Origin: Macrobrachium rosenbergii
Taxonomy: Eukaryota > Arthropoda > Malacostraca > Decapoda > Palaemonidae
NCBI RefSeq assembly: GCF_040412425.1
Contig: NC_089762.1
Span: 20,575,147-20,639,146, forward strand
Length of the DNA stretch: 64,000 nt
Reading direction: 5' to 3'
Below the pieces are notes generated by a model. The model searched no databases and was not told the origin of the DNA. It saw only the letters and a program-made list of their open reading frames with translations. Shown piece by piece: positions 38,292 to 49,434 of the stretch. Position 1 is the stretch's first letter. Each line of letters begins with the position of its first letter. A program made the translations under genes and the position numbers.

Positions 38292-39420
38292 CTACCCTTC
38301 CTCCCCCAGTACCAAGCCAGCCATGGAGAAAGGTCCTAGTGTACTGCAGTTTTCATAAGTGGTTTCTACATCACGAAAATAATGAGAGGCAAACACAGAC
38401 CTGCACTTCCAGTATGTAGATTGAAGTATAGCCAACAGTAACAGATTACATTTAAAAGCCAGTGAAGTGGAGACTGCCTGGACTTCGTGGGCTTCAACTT
38501 TCAACAGAGGTAAGGCCTCTTCCTGAATTCCCCTGTGGGATTCACAGATCACTTCTCTTAGAAAGAAAGATAACACAAACGAGACGGGTTCTTTACGGGA
38601 CACCAGAGGTTACAAGAGGAACCTCTGATGCTCTTAGTCCTCTCCAGGTAACATTTTAAGGCTCTGAATGAACAGAGAACTCTCTCCTGGTCTTTAGATC
38701 CCAGGATATCTGTAAGGTTCTTGATAGAGAACGAATGGGGCCAAGGATTGGCTGGGGTTTCGTTCTTCGCAAGAAACCCAAGGGTATACATGCAGCAGAC
38801 TGCATCACCATGTGAAAAACCAACCTTCTTGTCCAAGACCTGTAATTCATTAACAATTTTGGCTATTGCTAGAGCAACCAAAAAGAAAGTCTTTCTCATT
38901 AAGTCTCTCAAGGAAGATGAATGAAGAGGTTCAAAGGGAGGCCCTGAGAGCCAACGAAGCACGATATCTAGGTTCCTAAGAATAGAAGGCGGTATGTGTT
39001 CCCTTGAAGTATCGAAAGATTTAATCAATTCACTAACATCCTGACTTGTTGCAAGATCCAAATCTCTGTGCCTAAAGACAGAACTGAGCATGGATCTATA
39101 GCCTTTAATAGTCAAAGTTGCTAGTCCCTGAAAAGACTTCAGGAAGATTAAAAAATCAGCTATTTGAGCTAAAGTGGTCTCAGAAGACAAGATACTATGT
39201 CTTCGATTCAAGTCACGAAAAACTGACCACTTAGCCTGGTAGACGTTGGATGAAGATTGTCGTCTACAGTCGGCAATAACCTTCATAGCTGCCCTTGAAA
39301 ATCCTTTCGCTCTGACAAGCTTCCTGACAGAGCGAGATTGGACAAACCTTGATGATGGAGGAAATGAGGTTGTTTGAGAAGACTTCGACGCTGTGGAAGA
39401 AGTCTTGGGGAGTCCACTAA
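38292..39420 (-). pseudogene. DIRS tyrosine recombinase, catalytic residues lost
   Basis: The frame running to 38,558 contains the SAM-like core domain (SNVYQAKWSVFRDLNRRH, then QIADFLIFL and LTIKGYRSML). It reaches the catalytic domain at LAIAKIVNELQVLDKKVGF, where DIRS recombinases usually have an Arg (KR.SEL); here it is Ile. A frameshift near 38,590 moves to the frame with AHEVQAVSTSLAFK. The expected HxxR box is HEVR, so the second Arg is Gln. FASHYFRDVE keeps the presumed nucleophile Tyr. It is therefore doubly disabled. The family is firm; residue assignment is by motif. Confidence 0.75.
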
Positions 39421-39822
39421 GAGGCTTAGAAGGTATGAGAACCATTCTCTCTGCGGCCAAAACAGGGCCACTAGTGTCAGTGACGAATTGCTGTAAGATT
39501 GAAACATGTTGATGACTTCTTCCCTCACCATACTGAATGGTAGGAAGGCATATATGTCCAAGTTGGACCAGTCCTGGAGCATTGTGTCTGTTGCCCAAGC
39601 CAGAGGGTCTGGAACTGGCGAACAATACAGGGGAAGACGATGATTTTTCAACGTCACAAACATGTCTATTGACGGCTTCCCCCACTGTTTCCATAGGTCG
39701 GTTCACACCTGCGGATTCAGCATCCACTCCATCAGTAGGACCTGTTTGCGGTGACTCAACTCGTCTGCAAGAACATTCACCTTGCCTTGAATGAAGTGGG
39801 TGACGATCCGAGTACGGTTGTT

Positions 39823-41068
39823 CTAGGCCCAAATGAGAAGATCTCTGGCTGCCTGGCAAGGAGAGAAAGAGTGCGTGCCTCCTTGGTTCCTTATGTAAGC
39901 CAGCGCCGTCATGTTCTCCGAGTGGACTGCAATTATTTTGTTGTGTGTCACCAAAGCAAAATGCTGAAGAGCCAGGAGTATCGCTTTCAGCTCCTTTACA
40001 CTGATGTGGAGCAATCTTTCTTCTTGCGACCACGTCCCTGCAACTTCCAAGTCCTATAAATGAGCTCCCCATCCCAAGTCTGAAGTGTCTGAGAACAAGG
40101 TAAGACTTGGGTTCAGAGGGAATACAGATTTCCCTACCAGGAATCTCTCTTCTCCCAGGCACCACCGAAGGTCCTCCTTGATTTCGGGAGTAATGGGGAA
40201 GACAAATAAGTTCAGAGATGTCTTCCTGCACCAGCTAGCCTTTAGGAAGAACCGCAGGGGTCTCAAGTGCAGTCTCCCTAATGGCACAAGCTTCTCTATG
40301 GACAAAAGAGTGCCCAAGAGGCTTATCCACTCTTTGGCTGAGCAGGAAAGAAGAACGAGAAATTTCTGAATTGTCTGCAGGCAGGAAAGAATTCTCTGTG
40401 ATGGAAAAGCCTGAAAACTCTGAGAGTCAATCATCATCCCTAAATAGACAATTGATTGAGTCAGGACTAGTTGTGACTTGGAAAAGTTGATCAGAAGGCC
40501 CAGATCTTAGACAAGGGAGAGAGTCTTCTGTAAGTCCTCCGTGCAACGGTTTCTTGAAGGGGAGCATATGAGCCAGTCGTCAAGATACAGGCATATATTG
40601 ATGCCCTTCAAATGTAGCCACTTTGCTACTGGGGGTGAGAACCCTGGTGAAGACCTGTGAGGCTGCTGAAAGACCAAACTGAGGACTCAAAACTGGTAGA
40701 TCCTGCCCTGGAAGATGAATCTCAAGTACTTTCTGGATTCCAGGTGGACTGGAACATGAAAATATGCGTCCTCCATGTCTATCGTAACCATCCAATCCCC
40801 TTGATGAATGGAGGACAGCACTGACTGACTGGTTTCCATCCTGAATTTTGTGGTCTTTATGAAAAAAATCAGAGCACTTAAATCCAGGACAAGTCTCCAC
40901 CCTCCAGATGACTTGGGTACGATGAAGAGGCAGTTGTAAAACCCCTTCGAATTCATGTCTTTCGCAACTTCTATAGCCCCTTTTTTGAATAGAGAGGTAA
41001 CCTCCTTTGACAGGGCCAAAAACCTCTGTGAGCCTACGGGGTAGGCTTGTCAAGTTGATGGGCACCAA
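39823..41068 (-). pseudogene. DIRS reverse transcriptase and RNase H, frameshifted
   Basis: 41,019-40,687 encodes the RT fingers and palm: LFKKGAIEVA, LFIVPKSSGGWRLVLDLS, GDWMVTIDMEDAYFHVPV. A frameshift follows, then PQFGLSAASQVFTRVL. A second shift leads to GINICLYLDDWLICS (near 40,610-40,565), which has the YxDD active site. RNase H starts at FSDTSDLGWGAHL (~40,070). After another shift it continues ISVKELKAILLALQHF and AVHSENMTALAYIRNQG. The last block normally has Asp (SDN), so a catalytic Asp appears changed to Glu. Confidence 0.82.
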
Positions 41069-41399
41069 GCCCGATGGGGCTTTGCGTTGAATGGGATTGA
41101 GTACGCTCTCTCAAAACTTCTATCACCAATGGTTCTGCACTCTTGACTTCCCATTTCCTCCAAAAATGGAGAAATCTTGCTCCCACCGGCACATGGAGGA
41201 CTGGATCCTCACTTGCTAGAAGAGGATCTGGTAGATGACTTGATGACCATGCCCACAGCACGGGGCTTGGTACATGGTCGGGACCGATACCCTGCTCTGC
41301 CACCATGAAAAGGCTGCTGCTGCAAAGGAGAGGCCACCCTTACACTAACAGGTGCCACAGGTGTCTGAATTGGCTGCTTTGGGCATTTAGTGGACTGTG

Positions 41400-43524
41400 T
41401 TAGCAAGTCCTGGGTAGTCTTCTTCTGAGCTTTGAAGCTACACACTCCAAAGTAGCCCTGGGAAACAGACTATCTCGGTCCAACGGGGCGAAGAGCAGAG
41501 ACGATTTCTGAGAAGGAGTGACTCCTTTGGTGACAAATGAACACCCCAGCTCCCTCTTCTTCAATAAGCCTAAGGCAAAGAGAGCAGCCAATTCTTGCGA
41601 CCCATCATGAACCGCCTCGTCCGCACAGGATAAAACTCCTAGCCAGTCTGCAGTAAAATTGTCTGGTAGAGCTGTGTAATCTTCAACCTTCTTTGTCAAA
41701 GCTCCCACTTTCCAATCAAGGAAGCTGAATATTTCAAAGACTTTGAATAAGTCTTTCACTAAATGATCCAACTCCGTTGATGAAAAGCCTATCTTGGCTG
41801 AAGCAAACGCCGAATGTCATGTCAAATCAATCAAGCTGAAGTCCCCTTGGGAGGAGGCAGAAACTCCCAAGGATGGAGCTTCCACAGTGACATAAGAGAG
41901 ATATCTCCTTTTCGTCAAACGAGGAGGGGTGCAGAAGATGGTCTTCCCAAGATCCCTCTTATTGGCCAACCAATCCCCAATACAAGACAAAGCCTTCATC
42001 GAGGAACAGGAAAGAACCGTCTTTGGCAGGTTAGAGGAGCCTCTGGGTTGTTGCATCACAAATGCTAGGCCTGGAGACACAGGGTCCAAAAGGGAGAAGG
42101 AAGTCGGACAGCTGAAGAGAAAGAACTTCAATAAGGAGGTGTAAGCCGACGTTGGTTGATCTTTCTCTACATCTTCTTCCATGGACGAGATTGCAGAGAA
42201 ACTAAGTCCTTTTGTTCTTGCACTGTAGTCGAAGGCTTCTTTAAAAGGCTCAAGATGTTATTGAGACGATGATGAATCGGTTCCAGAGAGGAGTCTTGCG
42301 CCACTGGAATGCTGACACTAGTCGAAACTAGCTGCGTTGGGTGATCAGAAGTAGTGGTATGAGATGTTAAATGCTTGTCAAGATGTGGTGCCAATTGAGG
42401 TGGCAAGGGCAGCAACTGAGTCTGCTGAGACTTCATAGGAGACATATGACGGGTGCTCAAAATCCACTGCCCCAACATACATCACTGGGCATTCGACTGC
42501 TATCGAACGTTCGAAACACACGGTAGTATCAACAACTGGCCACTTGACACCAGCTGAATGCCTGGCACCAGATGAGCGATCAACCACAATGCTGTCTGCC
42601 CTCACTGTGCGCTCGGCCAACACCGAACACACCCCTATCGGGCACTCAGCTGACACTGCCCGACCAGTGCTCTTCTTGTGTGAGTGTTGCAGTACAAACA
42701 TCTCAGGAGACATTGGGGCATCTTCTTGGTCCCAAAAGCTACAAGAAGGTTCAGGACTCCAAACCAGATCTCTGGAGCACTTACAATGCAGAGGAATGCA
42801 TTCAGGAGCTGCCAACCTTTTCAACGGTCTGGAAACATTGGAAAAGTGCCGACTGTGCCTCCTATCCATGCTGGAACCAGAACCACTTGACAGTAAAGCG
42901 TGCACATCCACTAAGACACCTTTCCAATGGCTGTCCAGCAAGTCCTGGGAACGGTCAACAGGCTCAATTGAGGGGGGCAACTACCTGTGGGCAAACTCCA
43001 ACGACCTCCCTTGGACGTTTGGTTTGCCTCCTCCCAGGTTTAGGGGAGTTTGACAGGGACCTAGGTCTAGTAGCCACCTCCTCCACTGACACAACATTTG
43101 CACTAACACTTTTTGCACTCAACTGATTCATCAAGCTCTTAATGAATCACCCAAGTGGGTTACAGTATCTACCATAATGCTAAATTTCTTCAAGGCTGGC
43201 TAAGGCACTGGGCTCGGAAGGTAGGGAGCCAGGTAAAGGAGTTACAGGTAAAGATAGAGGACTTGGAATAAGGAAAAAAGCTGTCATAGGAGTCGAAAGG
43301 ACAGGCACCTCTGGAAAACGCTGCAACATAACCTCGGCTTTAGCAGCCGCCTTTCTCTCTGTCTCTCTGTCTCTTTGAAGTCTTGCTAAATGAGAATCTA
43401 AAGTCTTCCATTTCCCCTGATCCCACTCCTTACACTCATTGCAGTCAATGCCAGGAGAACAATTTTGCCCTCTACAAGAGGTGCAGATAGTAAGAATGTC
43501 ATACTTAGCAGATGTCAGTCTCAT
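41400..43524 (-). pseudogene. DIRS gag-like region (ORF1), broken
   Basis: Begins at 43,524 with MRLTSAKYDILTICTSCRG and a cysteine cluster (CTSCRG, NCS, DCNECKEW), then a charged coiled stretch (RLQRDRETERKAAAKAE) and a Pro/Ser-rich tail. After frame breaks, the 200-codon frame 42,980-42,378 and the frame 42,182-41,817 continue the Ser-rich part. 41,771-41,400 (VFSFLDWKVGALTKKVEDYT, DEAVHDGSQELAALFALGLL) resembles the gag-like domain before RT in other DIRS elements. Assignment rests on position and cysteine pattern. Confidence 0.6.
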
Positions 43525-43700
43525 CTTGCAGCCCTTGCTGCAATACCTAATACTATAAGCAACAGTCTGACATATCCAGTCACAGTTAAGGAAAAAAGCT
43601 GATTAGTGCTCGATGTCCACAAACCAGTGAAAACAAACCAAAACAAAAGCTACTGAGCGACCGATGTTCAGTCGACGAGCGGCAGGAACAAATTGAATAT

Positions 43701-43812
43701 TCTTCCCCGGAAGTGGGCGGGGTCTGTTACCTACACCAAAACAACGAATACCTGAGCCGGTTATACCTATTCTTTCCCGAAAGTGGGCAGGATCTGTTAC
43801 CTACACCAAAAC
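43701..43812. repeat. 70-bp direct repeat in right DIRS terminus
   Basis: 'aagtgggcgg' at 43,711 and 'aagtgggcag' at 43,781 mark two units offset by 70 bp. Both continue '(g/a)tctgttacctacaccaaaacaa'. The left terminus has only one unit. The duplication lies at the presumed 5' (promoter) end of the element. Confidence 0.85.
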
Positions 43813-43895
43813 AATATGAACGCTACCGCGAAATTTTTAAAACTTGAGCTGCCACAAAAAGTAGGAACTAATAGCAATGTAATTGCTTAGTAAGT
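43741..43895. repeat. DIRS-like element, right inverted terminal repeat
   Basis: Partner of 37,535-37,690. It includes 'ctacaccaaaacaatatgaa', 'aaatttttaaaactt' and 'aatagcaatgtaattgctta' read on the plus strand. Confidence 0.88.
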
Positions 43896-44006
43896 TACTT
43901 ATATAAAAACCAGCTTTCAAACTAAAGTGAAGGGATAAAGAAATTTTCAGCAATGATAACCTTAATAGATTTCAGAAATTAAGTAGTAATGATTAAATTA
44001 CAGATC

Positions 44007-45814
44007 TTAACCCTTTAGCGCCGACTGGACGTATTTTACGTCGACGAAAATTGTCTGTCAGGTGCCAAGTGGACGTAAAATACGTCGACTACAAAAAGTT
44101 TTTAAAATATTTGCGGAAAAATACTTATATGGCTAGTTTGCGAAAAATTTTAAATCACTCGCCTTGAGGGATGCTGGGAGTTCACGGATCATGCTATTGT
44201 TTTGTTTACAAGCGTGATCCAGCTGCTCATGCACGAATTTCTTTCTTCTCCCACTAGAAAGCATCAGCCACGCATCTCAGAAATTCTTTCGTCGCTTTGT
44301 CGTAATTTTTGCACTGTTTTATATTAGCCGTTACATAAAGTTTTATATATGAAAATGTGCACAATTTCATGTAAAATACAACAAAAAATAACTCATGGTT
44401 GTAGCTTTTATAAGTTTTGAAATATTTTCATATAAATCACGATAAGTGCCAAAATTTCAACCTTCGGTCAACTTTGACTCGACTGAAATGGTCGAAAAAT
44501 GCTATTTTAAGCTAAAACTTTTACATTCTAGTAATATTCAATCATTTATCTTCATTTTGCAACAAATTGGAAGTCTCTAACACAATATTTCGATTTATGG
44601 TTAATTTTTGAAAAAAACTTTTTCCTTATGTCCGCGCGCACTAACTCGGCCAAAAATCTCAGAAATTCTTGACACTGTCGTAATGTTTGCACTGTTTTAT
44701 ATTAGGCGTTACATAAAGTTTTATATATGAAAATGTGCGCAATTTCAATTAGAATACAACAATAAATAATTCATGGTTGTAGCTTTTATCAGTTTTGAAA
44801 TATTTTCATATAAATCACAATGTGCCAAAATTTCAACCTTCGGTCAAGTTTGACTTGACCGAAATGGTCGAAAAATGCAATTGTAAGCTAAAACTCTTAC
44901 ATTCTAGTAATAATCAATCATTTACCTTCATTTTGCAACAAATTTGAAGTCTCTAGCACAATATTTCGATTTATGGTGAATTTTTGAAAAAACTTTTTCC
45001 TTACATCCGCGTGCAAACTCGGCCGAAAATCTCAGAAATTCTTTTGTCACTTGTCGTAATGTTTGCACCGTTTTTCTAATAGCCGTTACATTAAGTTTTA
45101 TATATGAAAATGTGTGCAATTTCATGTAGAATACAACAAAAAATAACTCATGGTTGTAGCTTTTATCAGTTTTGAAATATTTTCATATAAATCACGATAA
45201 ATAGAAAAAATTTGACCTTTGGCCAACTTTAACTCAACCGAAATGGTCGAAAACTGCAATTGTAAGCTAAGACACTTACAGTCTAGTAATATTCAATCAA
45301 TTACCTTCATTTTGCAACAAACGGGAAGTCTCTAGCACAATATTTCGGATTTATGGTGAATTTTGAAAAAACTTTTTTACGTCCGTGCGTTCTTAATTCA
45401 TGCATCATTTTGTAATAATATTTTCTCTGTGTTGCTTTGATCGTTTTACAATTTGTTATATACCAAAATCATCGCAATTTAGTGTACAATACAAAGAAAC
45501 ACAAATAACTCATTAGCTTTAACCGTTTTGCTCACAGTGCGATTTGTATACAATTATATATGAAATTTTTTTCGCGCTGTCATATATTTCAATATTTATA
45601 TATGATAATGATATTTTTTTCATTTCTCATGGTTGCATACTAAACTTCAGATAATGACAAAAAATGGAGCCAAAAATGAACTCTTAATCTTAAAAACTAA
45701 GCGTGCTGTGATTTTTTGAAAAAAACTTTTTTTTCCGCTTTGGCGCTAACTCCCGAACGCCGCCAGCATACGGCAGACACTTTTGTAAACAGAGGCTCGG
45801 CGTTTAAGGGTTAA
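44007..45814 (+). mobile_element. TTAA-flanked satellite-carrying element, copy 4
   Basis: TTAA flanks and termini CCCTTTAGCGCCGA / TCGGCGTTTAAGGG. It has the two GACGTA palindromes and the long 5' segment ('ggagttcacggatca', 'tttgtttacaagcgtgatcc') shared with copy 1. Only three monomers are present (landmarks near 44,560, 44,935 and 45,317), then the common 3' block. It starts about 110 bp from the right end of the DIRS-like element. Confidence 0.85.
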
Positions 45815-47829
45815 ACTGATTCTTCTTCCATCTTTTCAATGTATCAGAATGTATCAGCAAATTACATGGATTTAACTCAAACAGCACAAAAAAATTAGGC
45901 ATTTGGTAGGTCTCACTTTTCCTCTAATTTAATCATGCACAGTATTTTTTTTATATTAAAAGGGGGTTTCTACCTTTCTCAAAGGCTTTGCTCTCACTTC
46001 AAGAGCAATGATTTTGGGATCCATCTAATCTTCATCGCAATTGAAACTTTTTTTGGAGTCTCAGTCCCTCTTGTCCTGCTTACCTTTAGAGCATTTCCTT
46101 CATATACTTTGATACAGATTATCTAAATTCAATCTATAGGCTTCTAAACAGATATCTGGGATTAACCTATGTACTACCTTAACCTACTCAACAAGATAAC
46201 CGGGGTCCCTTTTTTTTTTAGGGGTGTGGAGTCAATTTTGGCAGCATCTATATCAAACATATCAAGACAGCAGGGCATAACAAATGACCTATAACACCAG
46301 CAACCCTGCATCTTTACGGGGATTTACTTTATGACAGAATCAGGTTCAGTATCTTCTGACTTGATTTCTTCCAATTCGAAAATCTATTCTCTACACTAAT
46401 TACATTTATGCCAACTTAAGTCAAGCAATGGTTCCCCATGTTTTAAAACATTTTATGTTTGGTGAAGGTCCCTATTTTCTCTGCTCTGACTGGGAACATG
46501 TATTCATCACAGGGCAAAGCATGACACTATGTAGAGTTTGAGGGATGTATGGTTCTTACTGCACTTGCAAGGATCTACAACTTCTGCAGTAACATCTTTT
46601 TCTAGTAATGTATACTGCTGCCCACTTTAAACTGAAGCTTTACAATTAACATAGCATTTTTTTATTATGAAACATGTTTTTTCTGTGGAAATCTAATCAA
46701 CTCACTATTGAGACATAAGTACAGTATCCAACTTTCTTTTCATAATCCTTTCACATGAAAGTTATTCTGCTTACAAGTGGAAAAAAGGGGCTTTTACAAA
46801 ATAACCTAGCCATGTGGCTGAGAGTTCTCCCTTCAATTCAACTTTATCAACTTTTGATACACTCAAAGGTACACAGAATCACTATAACAAAGTGGAAATG
46901 CCAAGAATTATTTCGTCAAGAAAGAATGCATAAGTCTGACTTCATCTCATTTTTACTGTACTTCTACTTTCTAGCCAAAGTGTATCTCCCAACTTCTGAA
47001 AACTACAGTATTTTTTCTCAATCACTCTGGTAATGTTTTTGCTGCATCTTCTGAGTGTCATTTCTTTTTTTTTACTTGAGTACTTCAAACAGTTCCTCAG
47101 ATGATTCCAATGTAACTAGACTTGTCACTCACCATTGTGAGTCAACAGTGTATGCACAGATTTATGAAATCAACAACAACTTTGCCCTTGCGTTTCACTT
47201 TGGGCCTCATCCTGAATAACTGACACTATTCCTGCCTACATACCCTTTGAGTTTTCTCAATTTCAAAAAAGTTAACTTTCTAATCTTTCCAGTAACATAA
47301 TTATTCATATCTCATTACAACTTGAGTGTTACATGCTAAATGCTTCGTAAAAACAATTCTTTGATATCACAATCTTCTCTCTCATCATCAGAATGCTTTC
47401 CTACTTGACTGATATGTGCCAAGCACTAGAAACTTGTAGAATCTATTGCATATAATTCATTATTTTAGCTTAAGGCCCTATATCAGTCTGTTACTGATTT
47501 CTAGTTTTATTACTATATGATCTCTTCTTTGTTAATTTTCCTTTACTTTCATCAATATATACTCCACCACTCACATACTGATATTGCTCGCACTTAGAAT
47601 AAAACTGTTCACAGAAGTTATGCCACACAATACTCTCAGTATACTTCCCAACATGCCAAAGAACCTTGACACTGGTTTCGGCTAGTAGTCATAAAACTTT
47701 GCATGGCAATTAAGAAACATGGCCAAAGGCAAAAGTAAACTTTGGTATTGTTTGGCTTTTTAAAATTAAGTGTCAAATTACTGTTGGCAAGAATGTTAGA
47801 AGTAGACAGACATCCATTCAATAGCCTTC
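45815..47829. other. Intron sequence, nothing recognised
   Basis: Two kilobases of AT-rich sequence in the e3-e4 intron. Open frames of 60-92 codons occur (45,935-46,126; 46,755-47,033) but show no motif or homology that I recognise. No structural RNA was seen. Confidence 0.4.
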
Positions 47830-47842
47830 TTCTCTCTGTTCA

Positions 47843-48122
47843 ATTCTTCGTTGGACTGGTCGGTACTGTTCTCGGCTAGCACTCTGCAGGGCCCTAGTTC
47901 GAATCTCCGACCGGCCAATGAAGAATTAGAGGAATTTATTTCTAGTGATAGAAATTCATTTCTCGGTATAATGTGGTTCAGATTCCATAATAAGCTGTAA
48001 GTCCCGTTGCTAGGTAACCAACTGGTTCTTAGCTACGTAAAATAAGTCTAATCCTTCGGGCCAGCCCTAGGAGAGCTGTTAATCAGCTCAGTGGTCTGGT
48101 TAAACTAAGGCATACTTAGCTT
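47843..48122 (+). mobile_element. tRNA-derived SINE, copy 1, with target duplication
   Basis: Begins with a tRNA-like head: GGACTGGTCGG is A-box-like and TAGTTCGAATC is B-box-like. A conserved body follows (GTTGCTAGGTAACC, TTAGCTACGTAAAATAAG, CTTCGGGCCAGCCC, AGAGCTGTTAATCAGCTCAG). It is flanked by 13-bp target copies differing at one base: TTCTCTCTGTTCA (47,830-47,842) and TTCTATCTGTTCA (48,123-48,135). A second copy is at 61,664-61,940. The body may be one of the shared SINE cores reported in invertebrates; I cannot confirm which. Confidence 0.85.
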
Positions 48123-48135
48123 TTCTATCTGTTCA

Positions 48136-48589
48136 GTGGACATTTTAATGGAAATTATAGAGTATGAATTCCCTTGATTTACTTTATTCAAATGGATAGA
48201 AAACGCACTATCCTACAAATGTGAAAGCCAAAGAAGACTAAAATATCTTTGCTAACAATACTTTTACTACTAAAACCCGTCTTGTCAACTCTACTCACAT
48301 TTTTCAAAAACTGTTATGAACTTTAAATAAGTTCATTGTAATAACAATTCTTATAATCACTATTCATTCATACTTTTAAATTTCATGCTCGAATCTGATA
48401 CCATACCGCTATCAAGAATAAATGAATGCACTGAAGTAGCATCTACTTTATAGTAAACTTATCTACTTTATAGTAAACTTAAGTCTGAATTGTTCTACTT
48501 TATTGCCATTTTCTTACCAGTAATAAATCAAGAGAATACTTAAAATACTGCTGACATGAATAACCACAAAAAAGTATACAGGTACTTAC
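48136..48589. other. Intron sequence, nothing recognised
   Basis: Short AT-rich segment between the SINE and exon e3, with a small direct repeat 'atctactttatagtaaactt' at 48,441-48,480. Confidence 0.5.
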
Positions 48590-48721
48590 TTCACCTATTT
48601 CTATGCAGTATGCTGTTTCTAAAGAAGTAAGAGCTCTATCAATAGTTGCAGAGAGAAATTCATTCACAGCTACTTTTGTTTCTACACCTTCTTCCAGATT
48701 AAGATTATAGTAAGATGGATT
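48590..48721 (-). CDS. ASCC3: ASCC3 exon e3: winged-helix region after cassette 2
   Basis: Forty-four codons, phase 0 at both ends: NPSYYNLNLEEGVETK to TAYCIEIGE. It matches ASCC3 'MNPSYYNL' and 'LSYCIEIGED', the helicase-associated winged helix that follows the second RecA pair. The acceptor is TTTTCTTTCAG and the donor is GGTGAA|GTAAGT. Confidence 0.95.
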
Positions 48722-49316
48722 CTGAAAGAAAAAAAAAACTGATATCATATCATGTACTGCATTTATTTAATTAGTTTAATCCAAGGGGAATAGAGGGGGT
48801 TGTCAAAACATGAAAAACACTCACTGAAAACTAAAACTGACCATTATAATGAATAAAAAATATTTATAATCCATACATACAAATCTCTTCCTTAATCTAT
48901 TTATGATGTTAAGTAAGTGTGAGTTGAGTTAAGCTCTGAATTCTCATTACGTCTAAGTGAAGAGCAAACAACACTAAATGAACATCAGTGCTAAGTGGAA
49001 GACCTTCTCTCTCACCAGACCCATTCTATTTTGTAAGGCTGACAAGATGGCATTTCCAATAAATGATGAAAGATACTTTACTTATGAAATACAAATAGTT
49101 AACTACTGTACCTTGTTGTTATAAATAAGACATCTCATTATCCAAAGGCCAATTACAGAGTTAAACCCAAACTTCTAAAATTACAAATTGAAAATTACAT
49201 TTGTAAAAAAATTTTTTTTTTAATCACCAAACCATCTATTTGAAGTTCTCTATGTTTAAATAATATGTATCAGTGTCTTTATATGGGTTACAATGCATAT
49301 TTTAGTAAAGAATTAC
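48722..49316. other. Short intron between e2 and e3
   Basis: 595 bp, the only compact intron in the window. No repeat element was found in it. Confidence 0.8.
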
Positions 49317-49434
49317 CTGTAGTAATCGCCTGAAAAAGTATGTCCAGGTGAGGTAATCAAGAGCATCTTGTTTGGTACCAATGGTGCCAGCAACAATTTC
49401 GGCATTCAAGTGATCTGGTAACACATTCATCAAA
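49317..49434 (-). CDS. ASCC3: ASCC3 exon e2: second helicase cassette, post-motif VI
   Basis: One base plus 39 codons. It completes a Ser codon from e1, then [20 protein letters not shown] and [19 protein letters not shown]. This matches ASCC3 'LSDHLNAEIAGGTI' and '[17 protein letters not shown]', the start of the winged-helix domain of cassette 2. The acceptor is AATTATTTCAG and the donor is CTACAG|GTAATT. Confidence 0.96.

Larger units (their letters stand above)
37499..43899 (-). mobile_element. DIRS-like tyrosine-recombinase retrotransposon
   Basis: About 6.4 kb read on the minus strand: right inverted terminus, gag-like region, reverse transcriptase, RNase H, tyrosine recombinase, left inverted terminus. 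Its structure is diagnostic of DIRS elements. The termini are inverted, not direct. An internal segment (37,731-37,825) is complementary to both outer ends and provides the template for circle closure. No integrase or target duplication is seen, as expected for this order. The reading frames are broken, so this copy is inactive though structurally nearly complete. It lies in the 13.2-kb intron between e3 and e4. Confidence 0.88.

Noticed and set aside
41209..41445. Independent host gene in the 38-43.5 kb region
   Set aside because: All sizeable frames fit the gag, RT, RNase H or recombinase part of the DIRS-like element in order and strand. Plus-strand frames such as 42,544-43,126 are antisense shadows.
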